Shown here one piece after another: positions 8,904-17,371 of a stretch of 64,000 nt of DNA (position 1 is the stretch's first letter; every line of letters begins with the position of its first letter). A program made the position numbers and the translations under genes. The DNA is from an uncultured Bacteroidales bacterium (GTDB lineage: Bacteria; Bacteroidota; Bacteroidia; Bacteroidales; Paludibacteraceae): NCBI GenBank assembly GCA_934667275.1, contig CAKULK010000002.1, forward strand, positions 62,001 to 126,000, in the 5' to 3' direction. Under the pieces are notes generated by a model. That model ran no database searches and was not told where the DNA came from. It saw only the letters and a program-made list of their open reading frames with translations.

Positions 8904-9725
8904 TTAGAAGAAATCCTCCTCATCGCCCTCATTATCAACGATTACCGTCTTCTCAAGGTCTGTCGATAACTTCAGGTTTACATTGGTCCCTTCTACAACA
9001 ATCGTGCCACTTGTCGGCGACTGCGAGTACACCACATACTGCTCTTTGTTCTCTTCTGTTGGCTCCACATCATATTCCACCGTACCCACTGTCAGCAGGC
9101 TGCCCAATAGCCACGACCGTGCCTCTGCCAGAGTCTTGCCGTTCAATGCGGGCACCTCCACTTCGGCGGTTCCTTGACCGCGACCTACCACCAACACCAC
9201 TTTGCTCCCCTCGGCAATGCGCTCGCCCGCTTGCACGGGTATCTCGTTGCGGCGCACGTCCAGTACAATATCTTTGTATGTAGATGGCTCATAATCAATG
9301 CTTTCCACTTCTATTCCCAACGTATGCAACGTTGCCTGCGCTTGGCGTAAACTCACATCGCGCAGTTCGGGCATCACCACCGGACGGCGGAAACGCGCGT
9401 TCTGTATCGCATACACCATACGCCCGTTCTTTGTTTTTGAACCGGCGGCTGGCGTTTGCTCCACAATAGTACCCAACGGTGTCTTCGTCGAGTAGGTCGA
9501 ATCTATCACCTCCAATGCCAGTTGTGAGGCGTTCAGCGTCATCTGCGCCTCCTCTATATAGAGTCCCGTAATGTCGGGTACCTCCACTTCCGTCCCGTGT
9601 TGTGTGTATTTCTTCAGCCCTGTCTGCAATCCCGTCAGCAGTACCGCCACTATGACTGCTGCTGCCAGCACGTTCTTCAATATGAAGCCGGTTTTTGTTT
9701 CTTTCCAAAAGGTCTTCTGGTCCAT
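8904..9725 (-). CDS. membrane-anchored PASTA-domain protein without kinase
   Basis: 273 residues. A short cytoplasmic N-terminus and one membrane helix (about 18-35) precede three PASTA repeats, beginning about EVPDITGLYIEEAQ, VVMPELRDVSLRQAQ and EVEVPALNGKTLAEAR, and an acidic end. PASTA modules bind peptidoglycan stem peptides or beta-lactams. No kinase or transpeptidase domain is attached. The FtsI encoded in this window has no C-terminal PASTA repeats. It is the first gene of the operon with rluD, porX, the EEP gene and aroC, and has its own promoter at 9763-9793. Confidence 0.88.
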   Translation of the reverse strand: MDQKTFWKETKTGFILKNVLAAAVIVAVLLTGLQTGLKKYTQHGTEVEVPDITGLYIEEAQMTLNASQLALEVIDSTYSTKTPLGTIVEQTPAAGSKTKNGRMVYAIQNARFRRPVVMPELRDVSLRQAQATLHTLGIEVESIDYEPSTYKDIVLDVRRNEIPVQAGERIAEGSKVVLVVGRGQGTAEVEVPALNGKTLAEARSWLLGSLLTVGTVEYDVEPTEENKEQYVVYSQSPTSGTIVVEGTNVNLKLSTDLEKTVIVDNEGDEEDFF

Positions 9726-9762
9726 CTGCCCTGAAAATGAGAAAAAATAAATGATTTATCCG

Positions 9763-9793
9763 CAAAGTTACTGCTTTTTTTGTGTATTTCCAA
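9763..9793 (-). promoter_or_regulatory. promoter of the PASTA-rluD-porX operon
   Basis: Minus-strand TTG (9791-9793) and TAACTTTG (9763-9770), first bases 23 apart. Its upstream element interlocks with that of the opposing promoter (TTG at 9780-9782), so the two promoters share one short bidirectional core. Confidence 0.8.
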
Positions 9794-9810
9794 AAAATGT
9801 TGTAATTTTG
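9780..9810 (+). promoter_or_regulatory. promoter of the Cys-rich lipoprotein gene
   Basis: TTG at 9780-9782 and TAATTTTG at 9803-9810, first bases 23 apart. Confidence 0.75.
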
Positions 9811-9817
9811 CACCGAT

Positions 9818-9836
9818 TTTGGTGGTTGCCACCAAA
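9818..9836 (+). promoter_or_regulatory. leader inverted repeat TTTGGTGG / CCACCAAA
   Basis: A perfect 8-bp stem with a 3-base loop, just downstream of the expected transcription start of the Cys-rich lipoprotein gene. It may be an operator or a 5' stabilising hairpin. Confidence 0.45.
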
Positions 9837-9877
9837 TCAAAGAACATTAAAGCTTTAATTTTTAATCATTTTGTATT

Positions 9878-10087
9878 ATGAAAAAAGTATTGCTTATCGC
9901 GCTTGTAGCCGTTTGCGCTATGGGTTGCTGCAAGAAATCTGCTAAATGCGAAGGCCAATGCTGCGAGGGCGAGAAGACCGAATGCTGCCAAAAGGCTGCT
10001 GAGGAGAACTGCTGCGAGCAGGCTGCTGCTGACACCGCTGTTGAAGAGGTTGAGGCTACGGAGGTTGTTGAAGAGGTTGCTGAGTAA
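9878..10087 (+). CDS. small cysteine-rich lipoprotein
   Basis: 69 residues. A lipoprotein signal ends in a lipobox, VCAMGC. The mature part has paired cysteines (GCC, QCC, ECC, NCC plus one more; nine Cys if the lipidated one is counted), followed by an Ala/Glu/Val-rich acidic tail. The pairs suggest metal binding or disulfide cross-linking on the periplasmic face, but no known family is recognised. It has its own promoter, a leader hairpin and a strong terminator, so it is a single-gene unit. Confidence 0.75.
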   Translation: MKKVLLIALVAVCAMGCCKKSAKCEGQCCEGEKTECCQKAAEENCCEQAAADTAVEEVEATEVVEEVAE

Positions 10088-10133
10088 TCTCTGCATTTGG
10101 CATAGGGCGATTCTTTCACCCTGTTGCAACAGA

Positions 10134-10164
10134 AAAGCCCTTCCGGCATTGTCGGAGGGGCTTT
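10134..10164 (+). terminator. intrinsic terminator after the Cys-rich lipoprotein gene
   Basis: Stem AAAGCCCTTCCG / CGGAGGGGCTTT (one G-U pair) with a 7-base loop, followed by T-rich sequence. Confidence 0.75.
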
Positions 10165-10229
10165 ATTGTTTATGCTCCATAATCAGAGGCGGCTCACCTC
10201 ATCTTTGCCTCGGGTTCGCCGGCTGCCTC

Positions 10230-10262
10230 CATCGGAACTTCATCGGTACTTCATCGGAACTT
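10230..10262. repeat. three tandem 11-bp units CATCGG(A/T)ACTT
   Basis: Units at 10230, 10241 and 10252; the middle one differs by one base. They lie in the gap between the lipoprotein terminator and the end of murG, with no gene overlapping. Confidence 0.8.
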
Positions 10263-10283
10263 CGCTGATAGGATACCGTATCC

Positions 10284-11426
10284 TTACCCTTGTTTCTTGC
10301 TGTTTTTCTCGGCTAATTGCATAGCCTCCTTGGCGATAATACGCGCCGAATCGGGCAACGCCATCTTCAGGATATTCGTATGCAGCGTTTCCAATCGTTT
10401 GTCGTTGTGTATCAGTCCGATAGCCTCTGCCACTAACTTCTGCTCGGCATCTGCGTCACGCACCATCACCGCGGCGTCATGTTTCACCAACGCCATCGCA
10501 TTGTGCGTCTGATGATCCTCTGCCACGTTTGGAGACGGAACCAATATCGCCGCTTTGCCCAAGAGACACAATTCGGATATGGAGGAAGCCCCTGCGCGGG
10601 ATACCACTAAATCTGCCAGCGCGTATGCCAAAGGCATCTGGCTCAGAAAATCTGTGCAGCAGATACGCCCCATAGCCTCTTTGTCGTCTCCGAGTACACT
10701 TTGCAGCGTCTTCCGACAATCAGCAAAGTAGTATTTGCCGGTCTGCCACACCACTTGTATCCCGCTGTCTGCCAACTCCTTAAGGTGCTTGCATATACTG
10801 TTGTTTACAGTCCTTGCGCCCAAACTGCCGCCGATGATGAGCAGTGTCCGACGTTCTGCCGAAAACTGCATCTTGAACTCCTTGTTGAAGTAGCCGATGG
10901 CTTCTTCGCGTGTCCCTGAGGTCAGGTTCTGCCGCACGGGGTTGCCCGTCAGTATCAGTTTTTCTTTCGGGAAGAAACGTTCCATACTTTCATAGGCAAC
11001 GCAAATCTTTTGCGCATCGTCTTTCAGCAACTTGTTGGTGACACCCGCAAACCCGTTTTGTTCTTGCAGCAGGATTGGAATACCCATTTTCGCAGCCACC
11101 TTCATGGCTGCCCCGCTGGCGTAGCCGCCCACGCCGATGCCCACGTCGGGGCGGAAGTCGCGGACGATGTCACGTGCCTGTTTCATTGAGCGCATGAGGT
11201 CGATGAGTACGCGGATGTTCTTCCATGGATGGCTACGGTCAAAACCTTTAACTGGCAGACCTACAATATGATAGCCTGCTTGTGGCACGCGCTCCATCTC
11301 CATTCTGCCCAAGGCTCCCACAAACAGAATCTCACACTCGGGGTCCAATTCGCGTAAGGCATTCGCGATACTCACAGCAGGAAATATATGCCCTCCTGTG
11401 CCGCCTCCACTAATCAAGTAACGCAT
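10284..11426 (-). CDS. murG: UDP-GlcNAc:undecaprenyl-PP-MurNAc-pentapeptide GlcNAc transferase
   Basis: 380 residues. It adds GlcNAc to lipid I to make lipid II on the inner face of the cytoplasmic membrane (GT28). The N-terminal glycine-rich loop ISGGGTGGHIFPAVS, the second loop GVGGYASGAAMK and the UDP-GlcNAc region (GGSLGART, SRAGASSISELCLLGKAAILVP) are all present. It is the last gene of the cell-wall cluster. In many Bacteroidota murC, ftsQ, ftsA and ftsZ come next; here the strand switches to unrelated genes. Confidence 0.96.
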   Translation of the reverse strand: MRYLISGGGTGGHIFPAVSIANALRELDPECEILFVGALGRMEMERVPQAGYHIVGLPVKGFDRSHPWKNIRVLIDLMRSMKQARDIVRDFRPDVGIGVGGYASGAAMKVAAKMGIPILLQEQNGFAGVTNKLLKDDAQKICVAYESMERFFPKEKLILTGNPVRQNLTSGTREEAIGYFNKEFKMQFSAERRTLLIIGGSLGARTVNNSICKHLKELADSGIQVVWQTGKYYFADCRKTLQSVLGDDKEAMGRICCTDFLSQMPLAYALADLVVSRAGASSISELCLLGKAAILVPSPNVAEDHQTHNAMALVKHDAAVMVRDADAEQKLVAEAIGLIHNDKRLETLHTNILKMALPDSARIIAKEAMQLAEKNSKKQG

Positions 11427-11466
11427 AATACAAAGATTTTCAGTAATATATAATCTGTTGTCTTGG

Positions 11467-12723
11467 CTAATCTAATTGAATATCAGGCACCTCCTGCAGA
11501 CTGTCTGCAGTAGTTGCTTGCTGGCGGGCGTGAAGTTCGTTCTGTTCACGCGCGACACACATGATAATGCCGAAATAGACGCCCGTTATCAGTACGCTGG
11601 TTCCGCCGCGACTGATGAGAGGTAGCGGCTGACCTGTCACGGGACCTATTCCGACTACCACTGCCATACTCACCAAGGCCTGACAAGTGAGCATAAGGGC
11701 AAGGCTCATAGTCATCAGCATAGCGGCATAGTCGGCGTAGCGGCTACTGGTGAGACAGGCACGGAAGAGTATCGCCAAGTAGATGAATATCAGTCCAATG
11801 GCACCAAACATACCTGTCTCTTCTACAATGATGGCGAAGATATAGTCGGCGTATGCCAACGGCAAGCGGTCGCGCATGGTGCTGTTGCCCGGTAGCACGC
11901 CCACGGGTGACTTGCCGCCACGTGCTACTGCCACTTTCGACAGCGACCGCTGATAATTGTCGTCCGTCAACTTAAACTCATCGTCAGGGGCTTTGAATTC
12001 TTCAATAAGATCGTCTATACGTCCTGCCCATGTGGTAACACGTGTCATTAGTCCATCTGCCTCGCGGTTGGGCTCGATATACACCTTCTCCACAATGAAA
12101 TACCCTGCAATCAGCAGTCCTATGGCTATGAGTAGCGTTGTCCCCCAATATTTGATATGTACGCGCGCGAGGAAGAACATCAGAAACACCACACCGCCCA
12201 AGAGTAGGGTAGTGGATAGGTTGGTGGGGAAGATGGGCAGGCAAATCAATGCCGTAACGGCAAGTGTGATAAAGAAATACTTCTTCTCGTCGTCCTTTGT
12301 GCGGATATGACTGAGCAGGTCGCTCACCACGATGAGGAGCGTCAGTTTCGCCAACTCGGACGGTTGGAACTCGAAACCGCCTAACCGCAACCAACGTTTG
12401 GCTCCGTTGTGCATCACGCCCAACGGGGTGAAAGTGAGCAGCAGCAGTACAAACGACAATGCCAAGCCCACGTAGCCGAACACACGCACCCACTTGCTCG
12501 GCAGCAGTTGCACTACAAACGCCGCCCCTGCGCCAAGCGCAAGGAAGAGGATATGCTTCATCACAGGTTCGAGTGCGCTGTCTTGTTTGAACGCGAGGCT
12601 GCTGCTGGCGGAAAACAATGCGATAATCGATACTATCATCAGCGCACCGAACAGAATCCAGTACGTCTTATCGGCGTACCGAAGCCGGTTCTTGCAGAGT
12701 CCTATGAGTCCTTTCTTGTCCAT
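11467..12723 (-). CDS. ftsW: SEDS-family peptidoglycan glycosyltransferase FtsW
   Basis: 418 residues with about ten membrane helices. It polymerises lipid II at the division septum together with FtsI. SEDS landmarks: the early helix segment LIGLCKNRLRYADKTYWILF, GAKRWLRLGGFEFQPSELAKL (family hallmark), GNSTMRDRLPLAYADYIFAI and VTGQPLPLISRGGTSVL near the C-terminus. It sits in cluster order between murD and murG. Confidence 0.95.
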   Translation of the reverse strand: MDKKGLIGLCKNRLRYADKTYWILFGALMIVSIIALFSASSSLAFKQDSALEPVMKHILFLALGAGAAFVVQLLPSKWVRVFGYVGLALSFVLLLLTFTPLGVMHNGAKRWLRLGGFEFQPSELAKLTLLIVVSDLLSHIRTKDDEKKYFFITLAVTALICLPIFPTNLSTTLLLGGVVFLMFFLARVHIKYWGTTLLIAIGLLIAGYFIVEKVYIEPNREADGLMTRVTTWAGRIDDLIEEFKAPDDEFKLTDDNYQRSLSKVAVARGGKSPVGVLPGNSTMRDRLPLAYADYIFAIIVEETGMFGAIGLIFIYLAILFRACLTSSRYADYAAMLMTMSLALMLTCQALVSMAVVVGIGPVTGQPLPLISRGGTSVLITGVYFGIIMCVAREQNELHARQQATTADSLQEVPDIQLD

Positions 12724-12726
12724 GTT

Positions 12727-12790
12727 TGAGTTGAGGGTTGAGAGTTTAGAGTTGAGGGCAGTGGAGAGTTGATAGTTTATAGATTAGAGT
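12727..12790. repeat. GTTGAGAG-type repeat between ftsW and murD
   Basis: Degenerate GAGTTGAGGGTTGAGAG and AGAGTTGAGG words, the same family as the in-frame insertion in ileS. It fills the ftsW-murD junction. Confidence 0.7.
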
Positions 12791-14161
12791 TTAGAGGCTT
12801 CGCACTGCTGCCATAAACTGCTCTCCACGGTCTTCGTAACTCTTGAACAGGTCGAAACTGGCGCAACAGGGTGACAGCAGCACCGTATCGCCCTCGTGTG
12901 CTGTTTGGTAGGCTGCTTGCACGGCATCGTGCAGGTTGTCGGTATCCACGTATATGCGTTCCGTACCAGCAGTAGCCTCTGTGGAGGGCACATAGCCCAA
13001 CGCCCCGAAGTGCTCACGCAGTTTCTCGTTGTGCAAACCCATGAAAATGAGCGTCTTGCACTTGGCTTGTACCAGTTCGTCTATCTCGGTATAGTCGTTG
13101 CCTTTGTCCTTGCCGCCGAGGATAAGCACGGTGGGTGTGGTCATGCTCTCGAGCGCATACCAACAGGAATTGACGTTGGTGGCTTTGGAATCGTTGATGT
13201 ATCGTACGCCGCGTATGGTCGCCACGTATTGCAGACGGTGTTCCACGCCTGCGAACTGCCGCAGGCTCTCGCGTATGACCTCGTTCCTGATGTGCAGAAT
13301 CTGTGCCGCCAAGCCTGCCGCCATGGAGTTGAGGCGGTTGTGTTTGCCTTGCAGGCTGAGTTCCTCAAGGGGCACCCGCAGCGGTTCCACGGCATCGGGC
13401 GCCGCCAAGACAAGGTGGCTGCCGTCTGTGTATGCCACGTTCTGGCTGTTGCTGCCAAACGGGTAGAGCGTTGCCTGCGGGCGTATCTTGGCAATCTCAC
13501 GGTCAATCACGGGGTCCTCGCTCCAGTAGATAAAGGCATCGCGTGCGGTTTGGTTGCGCGTGATACGGAACTTCGCGTCCACGTAGTTCTGGAACTCATA
13601 GTTGTAGCGGTCCAAGTGGTCGGGTGTGATATTCAGCAGGATAGCGATGTCCGCCTTGAAGTCATACATATTGTCCAACTGGAACGACGATAACTCAATC
13701 ACGTAGTATGCGTGGTCCTGCTGCGCCACCTGCAATGCCAGCGAGTTGCCGATATTGCCCGCCAAGCCCACGTCCAAGCCCGCGCGGCGCAGCATATCGA
13801 ACAGCAGCGAGGTGGTGGTAGTCTTGCCGTTGCTGCCCGTGATGCAAATCATCTTTGCCTGCGTGTAGCGTGCGGCGAACTCTATCTCGGAGATGACGGG
13901 CGTGTGTTGTGCCGTCAGTTGCAGGATAAGCGGGGCAGTGTTCGGTATGCCGGGTGACTTGATGACTTCATCGGCATTCAGTATCTTGTCCGCCGTATGA
14001 TGCCCGTCTTCCCACGCGATACCATGTTGGTCAAGCAAGGCACGGTATGCGGGTTTTATTTCCCCCATGTCGCTCACAAAGACATCAAACCCCTTGGCTT
14101 GCGCCAGTATCGCCGCGCCTGTGCCGGACTCGCCTGCGCCTAAAATGACTATTCGTTTCAT
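12791..14161 (-). CDS. murD: UDP-MurNAc-L-alanine:D-glutamate ligase
   Basis: 456 residues, normal for MurD. It adds D-Glu to UDP-MurNAc-L-Ala in the cytoplasm. N-terminal Rossmann loop ILGAGESGTGAA, ATP-binding P-loop ITGSNGKTTTTSLL, central NITPDHLDRY and C-terminal NDSKATNVNS with LLSPCCASFDLF are all Mur-ligase signatures. It is flanked on both sides by repeat-rich gaps. Confidence 0.96.
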   Translation of the reverse strand: MKRIVILGAGESGTGAAILAQAKGFDVFVSDMGEIKPAYRALLDQHGIAWEDGHHTADKILNADEVIKSPGIPNTAPLILQLTAQHTPVISEIEFAARYTQAKMICITGSNGKTTTTSLLFDMLRRAGLDVGLAGNIGNSLALQVAQQDHAYYVIELSSFQLDNMYDFKADIAILLNITPDHLDRYNYEFQNYVDAKFRITRNQTARDAFIYWSEDPVIDREIAKIRPQATLYPFGSNSQNVAYTDGSHLVLAAPDAVEPLRVPLEELSLQGKHNRLNSMAAGLAAQILHIRNEVIRESLRQFAGVEHRLQYVATIRGVRYINDSKATNVNSCWYALESMTTPTVLILGGKDKGNDYTEIDELVQAKCKTLIFMGLHNEKLREHFGALGYVPSTEATAGTERIYVDTDNLHDAVQAAYQTAHEGDTVLLSPCCASFDLFKSYEDRGEQFMAAVRSL

Positions 14162-14395
14162 ATTTGAGAGACCTCCCCTAACCCCTCCTTCAAGAGCACC
14201 CCGCTTCGCCCATGTGGGCTTGCGGGGACCCCGCCATAGGAGGGGGATGCAGAGAGGGTAATTTTAATGGTTGTTATACATATATTGTTTATCTTGGTCT
14301 AATTAGTCCAATAGGTCTTATTAGCCTAATTGGGCTTATTGGTCTAATGGGGTTATTTTTGCTCCCTCCCCCTTGAAGGGGGAGTTGGAGGTCGG
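14162..14395. repeat. repeat-filled gap between murD and mraY
   Basis: No gene is seen. Three repeat types lie side by side. At about 14168-14250 there are CCCCTCC-type palindromic words. At about 14298-14352 there are tandem degenerate copies of GGTCTAATTAG/GGTCTTATTAG words. At about 14360-14387 there is a CTCCCCCTTGAAGGGGGAG palindrome, which differs by one base from the one inserted in rsmH. Confidence 0.75.
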
Positions 14396-15667
14396 CTATC
14401 TTATCTTCAATGTCAGTATCGTCAATGCTGCCAATAGGAGGGTGACGATGCAGAACCGGAGTACTATCTTGGTCTCGTGCTGCAGGTTGCCGTGGCCTTT
14501 GAAATACACCGAGCATGTGGGGTCGTTGCGCAGCACCTGCTCCATGGATGTGCGGAAGTGGTCGTGCAGCGGCGTGCGCTTCCATACACGGATGTGCTTG
14601 CCGCGCCGTTTGGCGAACTTATACACCTGCGTCTGCAGGATGACACTCACACTCTCCATCAGGAACACCCCGCAAAGGATAGGCAAGAGCAACTCCTTGT
14701 GGATAATCACGGCGCACACACCTATAATGCCGCCTATGGTGAGGCTGCCCGTGTCGCCCATGAAGATTTGCGCAGGGAAACCGTTCCACCAGAGGAAGCC
14801 TATCAGCGCACCCACGAATGCCGCAAGAAACACTACCAGTTCCTCGCTGCCCGGGATGTACATCACATCGAAATAGTCCGCAAACACCACATTGCCACTG
14901 ATATACGCCAGTACGATAAGTGCCGCTCCGATAATCGCCGAGTTGCCCGCACACATACCGTCCATGCCGTCGTTGAGGTTGGCTCCGTTGCTCACGGCTG
15001 CCACCACGAGTACCGTCAGCAGCACGAAAAAGACCCAGCCCGCTTTGTATTTGTTGGTCTCGCCGAGCCACGAGAACATGTCGGCGTAGTTGCAGTTGTG
15101 CGCTTTCACAAAGGGTATGGTGGTGCGGGTGGACTTGACATCGGGGGATTTCTCCACCACCTCGATGTTGTTCTCGATGCGTGAGGTTACGACCTCGTTC
15201 ATCACCGCGTCGGGGCAGTAGCGGAGGGTGAGCCCCACAATCAGTCCGAGGGTGACTTGCCCTGCGATTTTTATCCAGCCGTTCAAGCCGTCCTTGTTGT
15301 GACGGAAAGTTTTGATGTAGTCGTCCGCAAAGCCGAGCGCGCCTAACAGTATGGTAGTCAGCAGCATAAGCAGCATATAGACGTTGGTCAACTTGCCCAT
15401 AAGCAGACACGGAACCAGCATCGCCGCTATTATCACCACTCCACCCATGGTGGGCACGCCTTTCTTGCCCACATTGAAGGGGTCGGTCTTCTCGTCGCGC
15501 TGCGTCTCGGAGATGTGCTTGCGGCGCAGCAGGTTGATGAACCAGTTGCCCATCCAGATGCTGATACCCAATGCCAATACGCCCGCCACGATGGCGCGGA
15601 ACGAAATGTATGTCATCAGTCGCGCTCCCGGAATGGTGCTGAAATGGTTGAATAATTCGTACAACAT
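14396..15667 (-). CDS. mraY: phospho-MurNAc-pentapeptide transferase
   Basis: 423 residues with about ten membrane helices. It moves phospho-MurNAc-pentapeptide to undecaprenyl phosphate (lipid I). Signatures are TMGGVVI, the catalytic LGFADDYIK, NLNDGMDGM (NLTDG-type motif) and FMGDTGSLTIGG. It is longer than proteobacterial MraY (about 360) because of an insert around residues 165-200 (VEKSPDVKSTRTTIPF...). As far as I know such an insert is usual in Bacteroidota. Confidence 0.96.
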   Translation of the reverse strand: MLYELFNHFSTIPGARLMTYISFRAIVAGVLALGISIWMGNWFINLLRRKHISETQRDEKTDPFNVGKKGVPTMGGVVIIAAMLVPCLLMGKLTNVYMLLMLLTTILLGALGFADDYIKTFRHNKDGLNGWIKIAGQVTLGLIVGLTLRYCPDAVMNEVVTSRIENNIEVVEKSPDVKSTRTTIPFVKAHNCNYADMFSWLGETNKYKAGWVFFVLLTVLVVAAVSNGANLNDGMDGMCAGNSAIIGAALIVLAYISGNVVFADYFDVMYIPGSEELVVFLAAFVGALIGFLWWNGFPAQIFMGDTGSLTIGGIIGVCAVIIHKELLLPILCGVFLMESVSVILQTQVYKFAKRRGKHIRVWKRTPLHDHFRTSMEQVLRNDPTCSVYFKGHGNLQHETKIVLRFCIVTLLLAALTILTLKIR

Positions 15668-15679
15668 ATATTACCTCTT

Positions 15680-15810
15680 AATTATTAACTATTACTAATG
15701 CTGCCATCCTCGTGTCAAACAGCAAGGGATACGCAAGGGATGAGCAAGGGATACGCAACCCATACACACTAAAAAAGATGGCTTTGCTTTATCAATTATT
15801 AACTATTACT
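15680..15810. repeat. direct repeats around an AGCAAGGGATACGC tandem element
   Basis: The 17-base word AATTATTAACTATTACT occurs at 15680-15696 and again at 15794-15810. Between the copies are CGTGTCAAACAGCAAGGGAT and further AGCAAGGGATACGCAA units. The same CGTGTCAAACAGCAAGGGAT word recurs at 35547-35566 after typA. The element fills the mraY-murE gap. Confidence 0.75.
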
Positions 15811-15812
15811 TA

Positions 15813-17360
15813 TTACTTAACAATCAAGCACTCTTTCACCACCTCATGGTCGTCGAAATGGTGCTTCACCCCTTTGATTATCTGGTAGTCCTCATGCCCC
15901 TTGCCGGCAACGAGTATCACATCGCCGTCGCGTGCAATGGTGCAGGCGGTCTTGATGGCGGACGCACGGTCTTCGATAATCAGCACGTGCCGCAGTTCGT
16001 CCTCCGTCAGACCTGCCGCCATGTCTTGCAGAATGGCTGCGGGCTCCTCGTCGCGAGGGTTGTCGGAGGTCAGTATCAGTTGCGTACTCTGGTCGTAAGC
16101 AATTCGCGCCATCATCGGACGCTTGCCCTTATCCCTGTTGCCGCCGCAGCCGACCACCGTAATCACCTGTGCGGGCTCTTTGCGCTTGCCCGCCGTGGAC
16201 GATATTATCTCGTTGATGGTACGGAGCACATTCTCCACCGCATCGGGCGTGTGGGCGTAGTCGATAATCGCCGTCCAGCCCTGCGGGGCGTGTATGGTCT
16301 CGAAGCGTCCGTTCACGGGGTGCAGCCCGCTCAGTATGCGCAGCACTTCCAATGGGTCGAAACCGAGTTCCACAGCCGCACCGTATATCAGCAACAGGTT
16401 GCTCACATTGAAACGCCCCACCAGCGGCACAAATACCTCGGTGTCCACCGCCCCTTGCGTACTCTGTATGCGAAGCAGCATACCGTCGAACCCTTCCTCA
16501 AGTATCTTCCCGCGGAACTCCGCCATGCCGCGTGTCGAATACGTGAAGACGTGCCCCCGACAGTTTTGCGTCATCACCAGTCCGTTCTTGTCATCCAAGT
16601 TCGTGACGGCAAATGCCTCTTTGCGAAGCCCGTCAAATAGCCTCTTCTTCGTGTCGCGGTAGTTGTCGAAGGTCTTGTGGTAGTCGAGGTGGTCGCGTGT
16701 GAGGTTGGTGAACAACGCCCCCGCGAACTCCAAGCCCGCGATGCGCTCCTGCGCGATGGCGTGGCTGCTGACCTCCATGAAGGCGTACTCGCACCCTGCC
16801 GCTACCATGCGGTGCAGCAACCCGTTGAGTTCCAACGCGTCGGGCGTGGTGTGCGTAGCCTCTACGGCTTCGTCGTCCACGTAGTTGACTACCGTCGAGA
16901 GCAGTCCTGCCTTGTGTCCCATGGCTTTTGTCAGACGGTAGAGCAGGGTGGCGGTGGTGGTCTTGCCGTTGGTGCCTGTCACACCCACCAACCGCAGGTG
17001 CTTGCTCGGCTCCCCGTACCATGTGTGTGCCATTCTGCCAAGGGCTTCATCGCTGTTCTTTACTAATATATAGGTAACATCAGGTGCCTGCTTTGTTGAG
17101 CCCCCTCCCTGAGGGGGTTGGGGGAGTCCGATATAATCTTTGTCTTCCAAGACTATGGCTACTGCCCCTTGGTTGATACATTGTGCGATAAACGTATGTC
17201 CGTCCACGCTGGTGCCGCGTTGGGCTACGAACACATCGCCCTCACCCACGCGTCGCGAATCGAACTGGATACTCTGTATCTCCACATCCGTACTGCCCAC
17301 GGTTTGCAGCACCTCCACACCTTTCAGCAACTCACTTAGTTTCATATACCTGACATTCAA
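15813..17360 (-). CDS. murE: UDP-MurNAc-L-Ala-D-Glu:meso-diaminopimelate ligase
   Basis: 515 residues. It adds the third stem-peptide residue. The P-loop is GVTGTNGKTTTATLL; the central motif is NLTRDHLDYH. DNPR in SDNPRDEEPAAI marks meso-diaminopimelate specificity, so the peptidoglycan is of the DAP type. Residues about 78-92 (GLPQPPQGGGSTK) are encoded by a palindromic repeat and look like an in-frame insertion in the N-terminal domain. The start at 17360 is kept, but Met6 (MKLSELLK) is an equally plausible start. Confidence 0.95.
   Translation of the reverse strand: MNVRYMKLSELLKGVEVLQTVGSTDVEIQSIQFDSRRVGEGDVFVAQRGTSVDGHTFIAQCINQGAVAIVLEDKDYIGLPQPPQGGGSTKQAPDVTYILVKNSDEALGRMAHTWYGEPSKHLRLVGVTGTNGKTTTATLLYRLTKAMGHKAGLLSTVVNYVDDEAVEATHTTPDALELNGLLHRMVAAGCEYAFMEVSSHAIAQERIAGLEFAGALFTNLTRDHLDYHKTFDNYRDTKKRLFDGLRKEAFAVTNLDDKNGLVMTQNCRGHVFTYSTRGMAEFRGKILEEGFDGMLLRIQSTQGAVDTEVFVPLVGRFNVSNLLLIYGAAVELGFDPLEVLRILSGLHPVNGRFETIHAPQGWTAIIDYAHTPDAVENVLRTINEIISSTAGKRKEPAQVITVVGCGGNRDKGKRPMMARIAYDQSTQLILTSDNPRDEEPAAILQDMAAGLTEDELRHVLIIEDRASAIKTACTIARDGDVILVAGKGHEDYQIIKGVKHHFDDHEVVKECLIVK
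17085..17129. repeat. palindromic C-rich repeat inserted in frame in murE
   Basis: Contains CCCCCTCCCTGAGGGGG followed by TTGGGGGAGT. On the coding strand it reads as LPQPPQGGGS. A closely similar unit in rsmH (20038-20070) reads as LPQAPSKRG. Confidence 0.8.
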
Positions 17361-17371
17361 TTTTTAATTCT

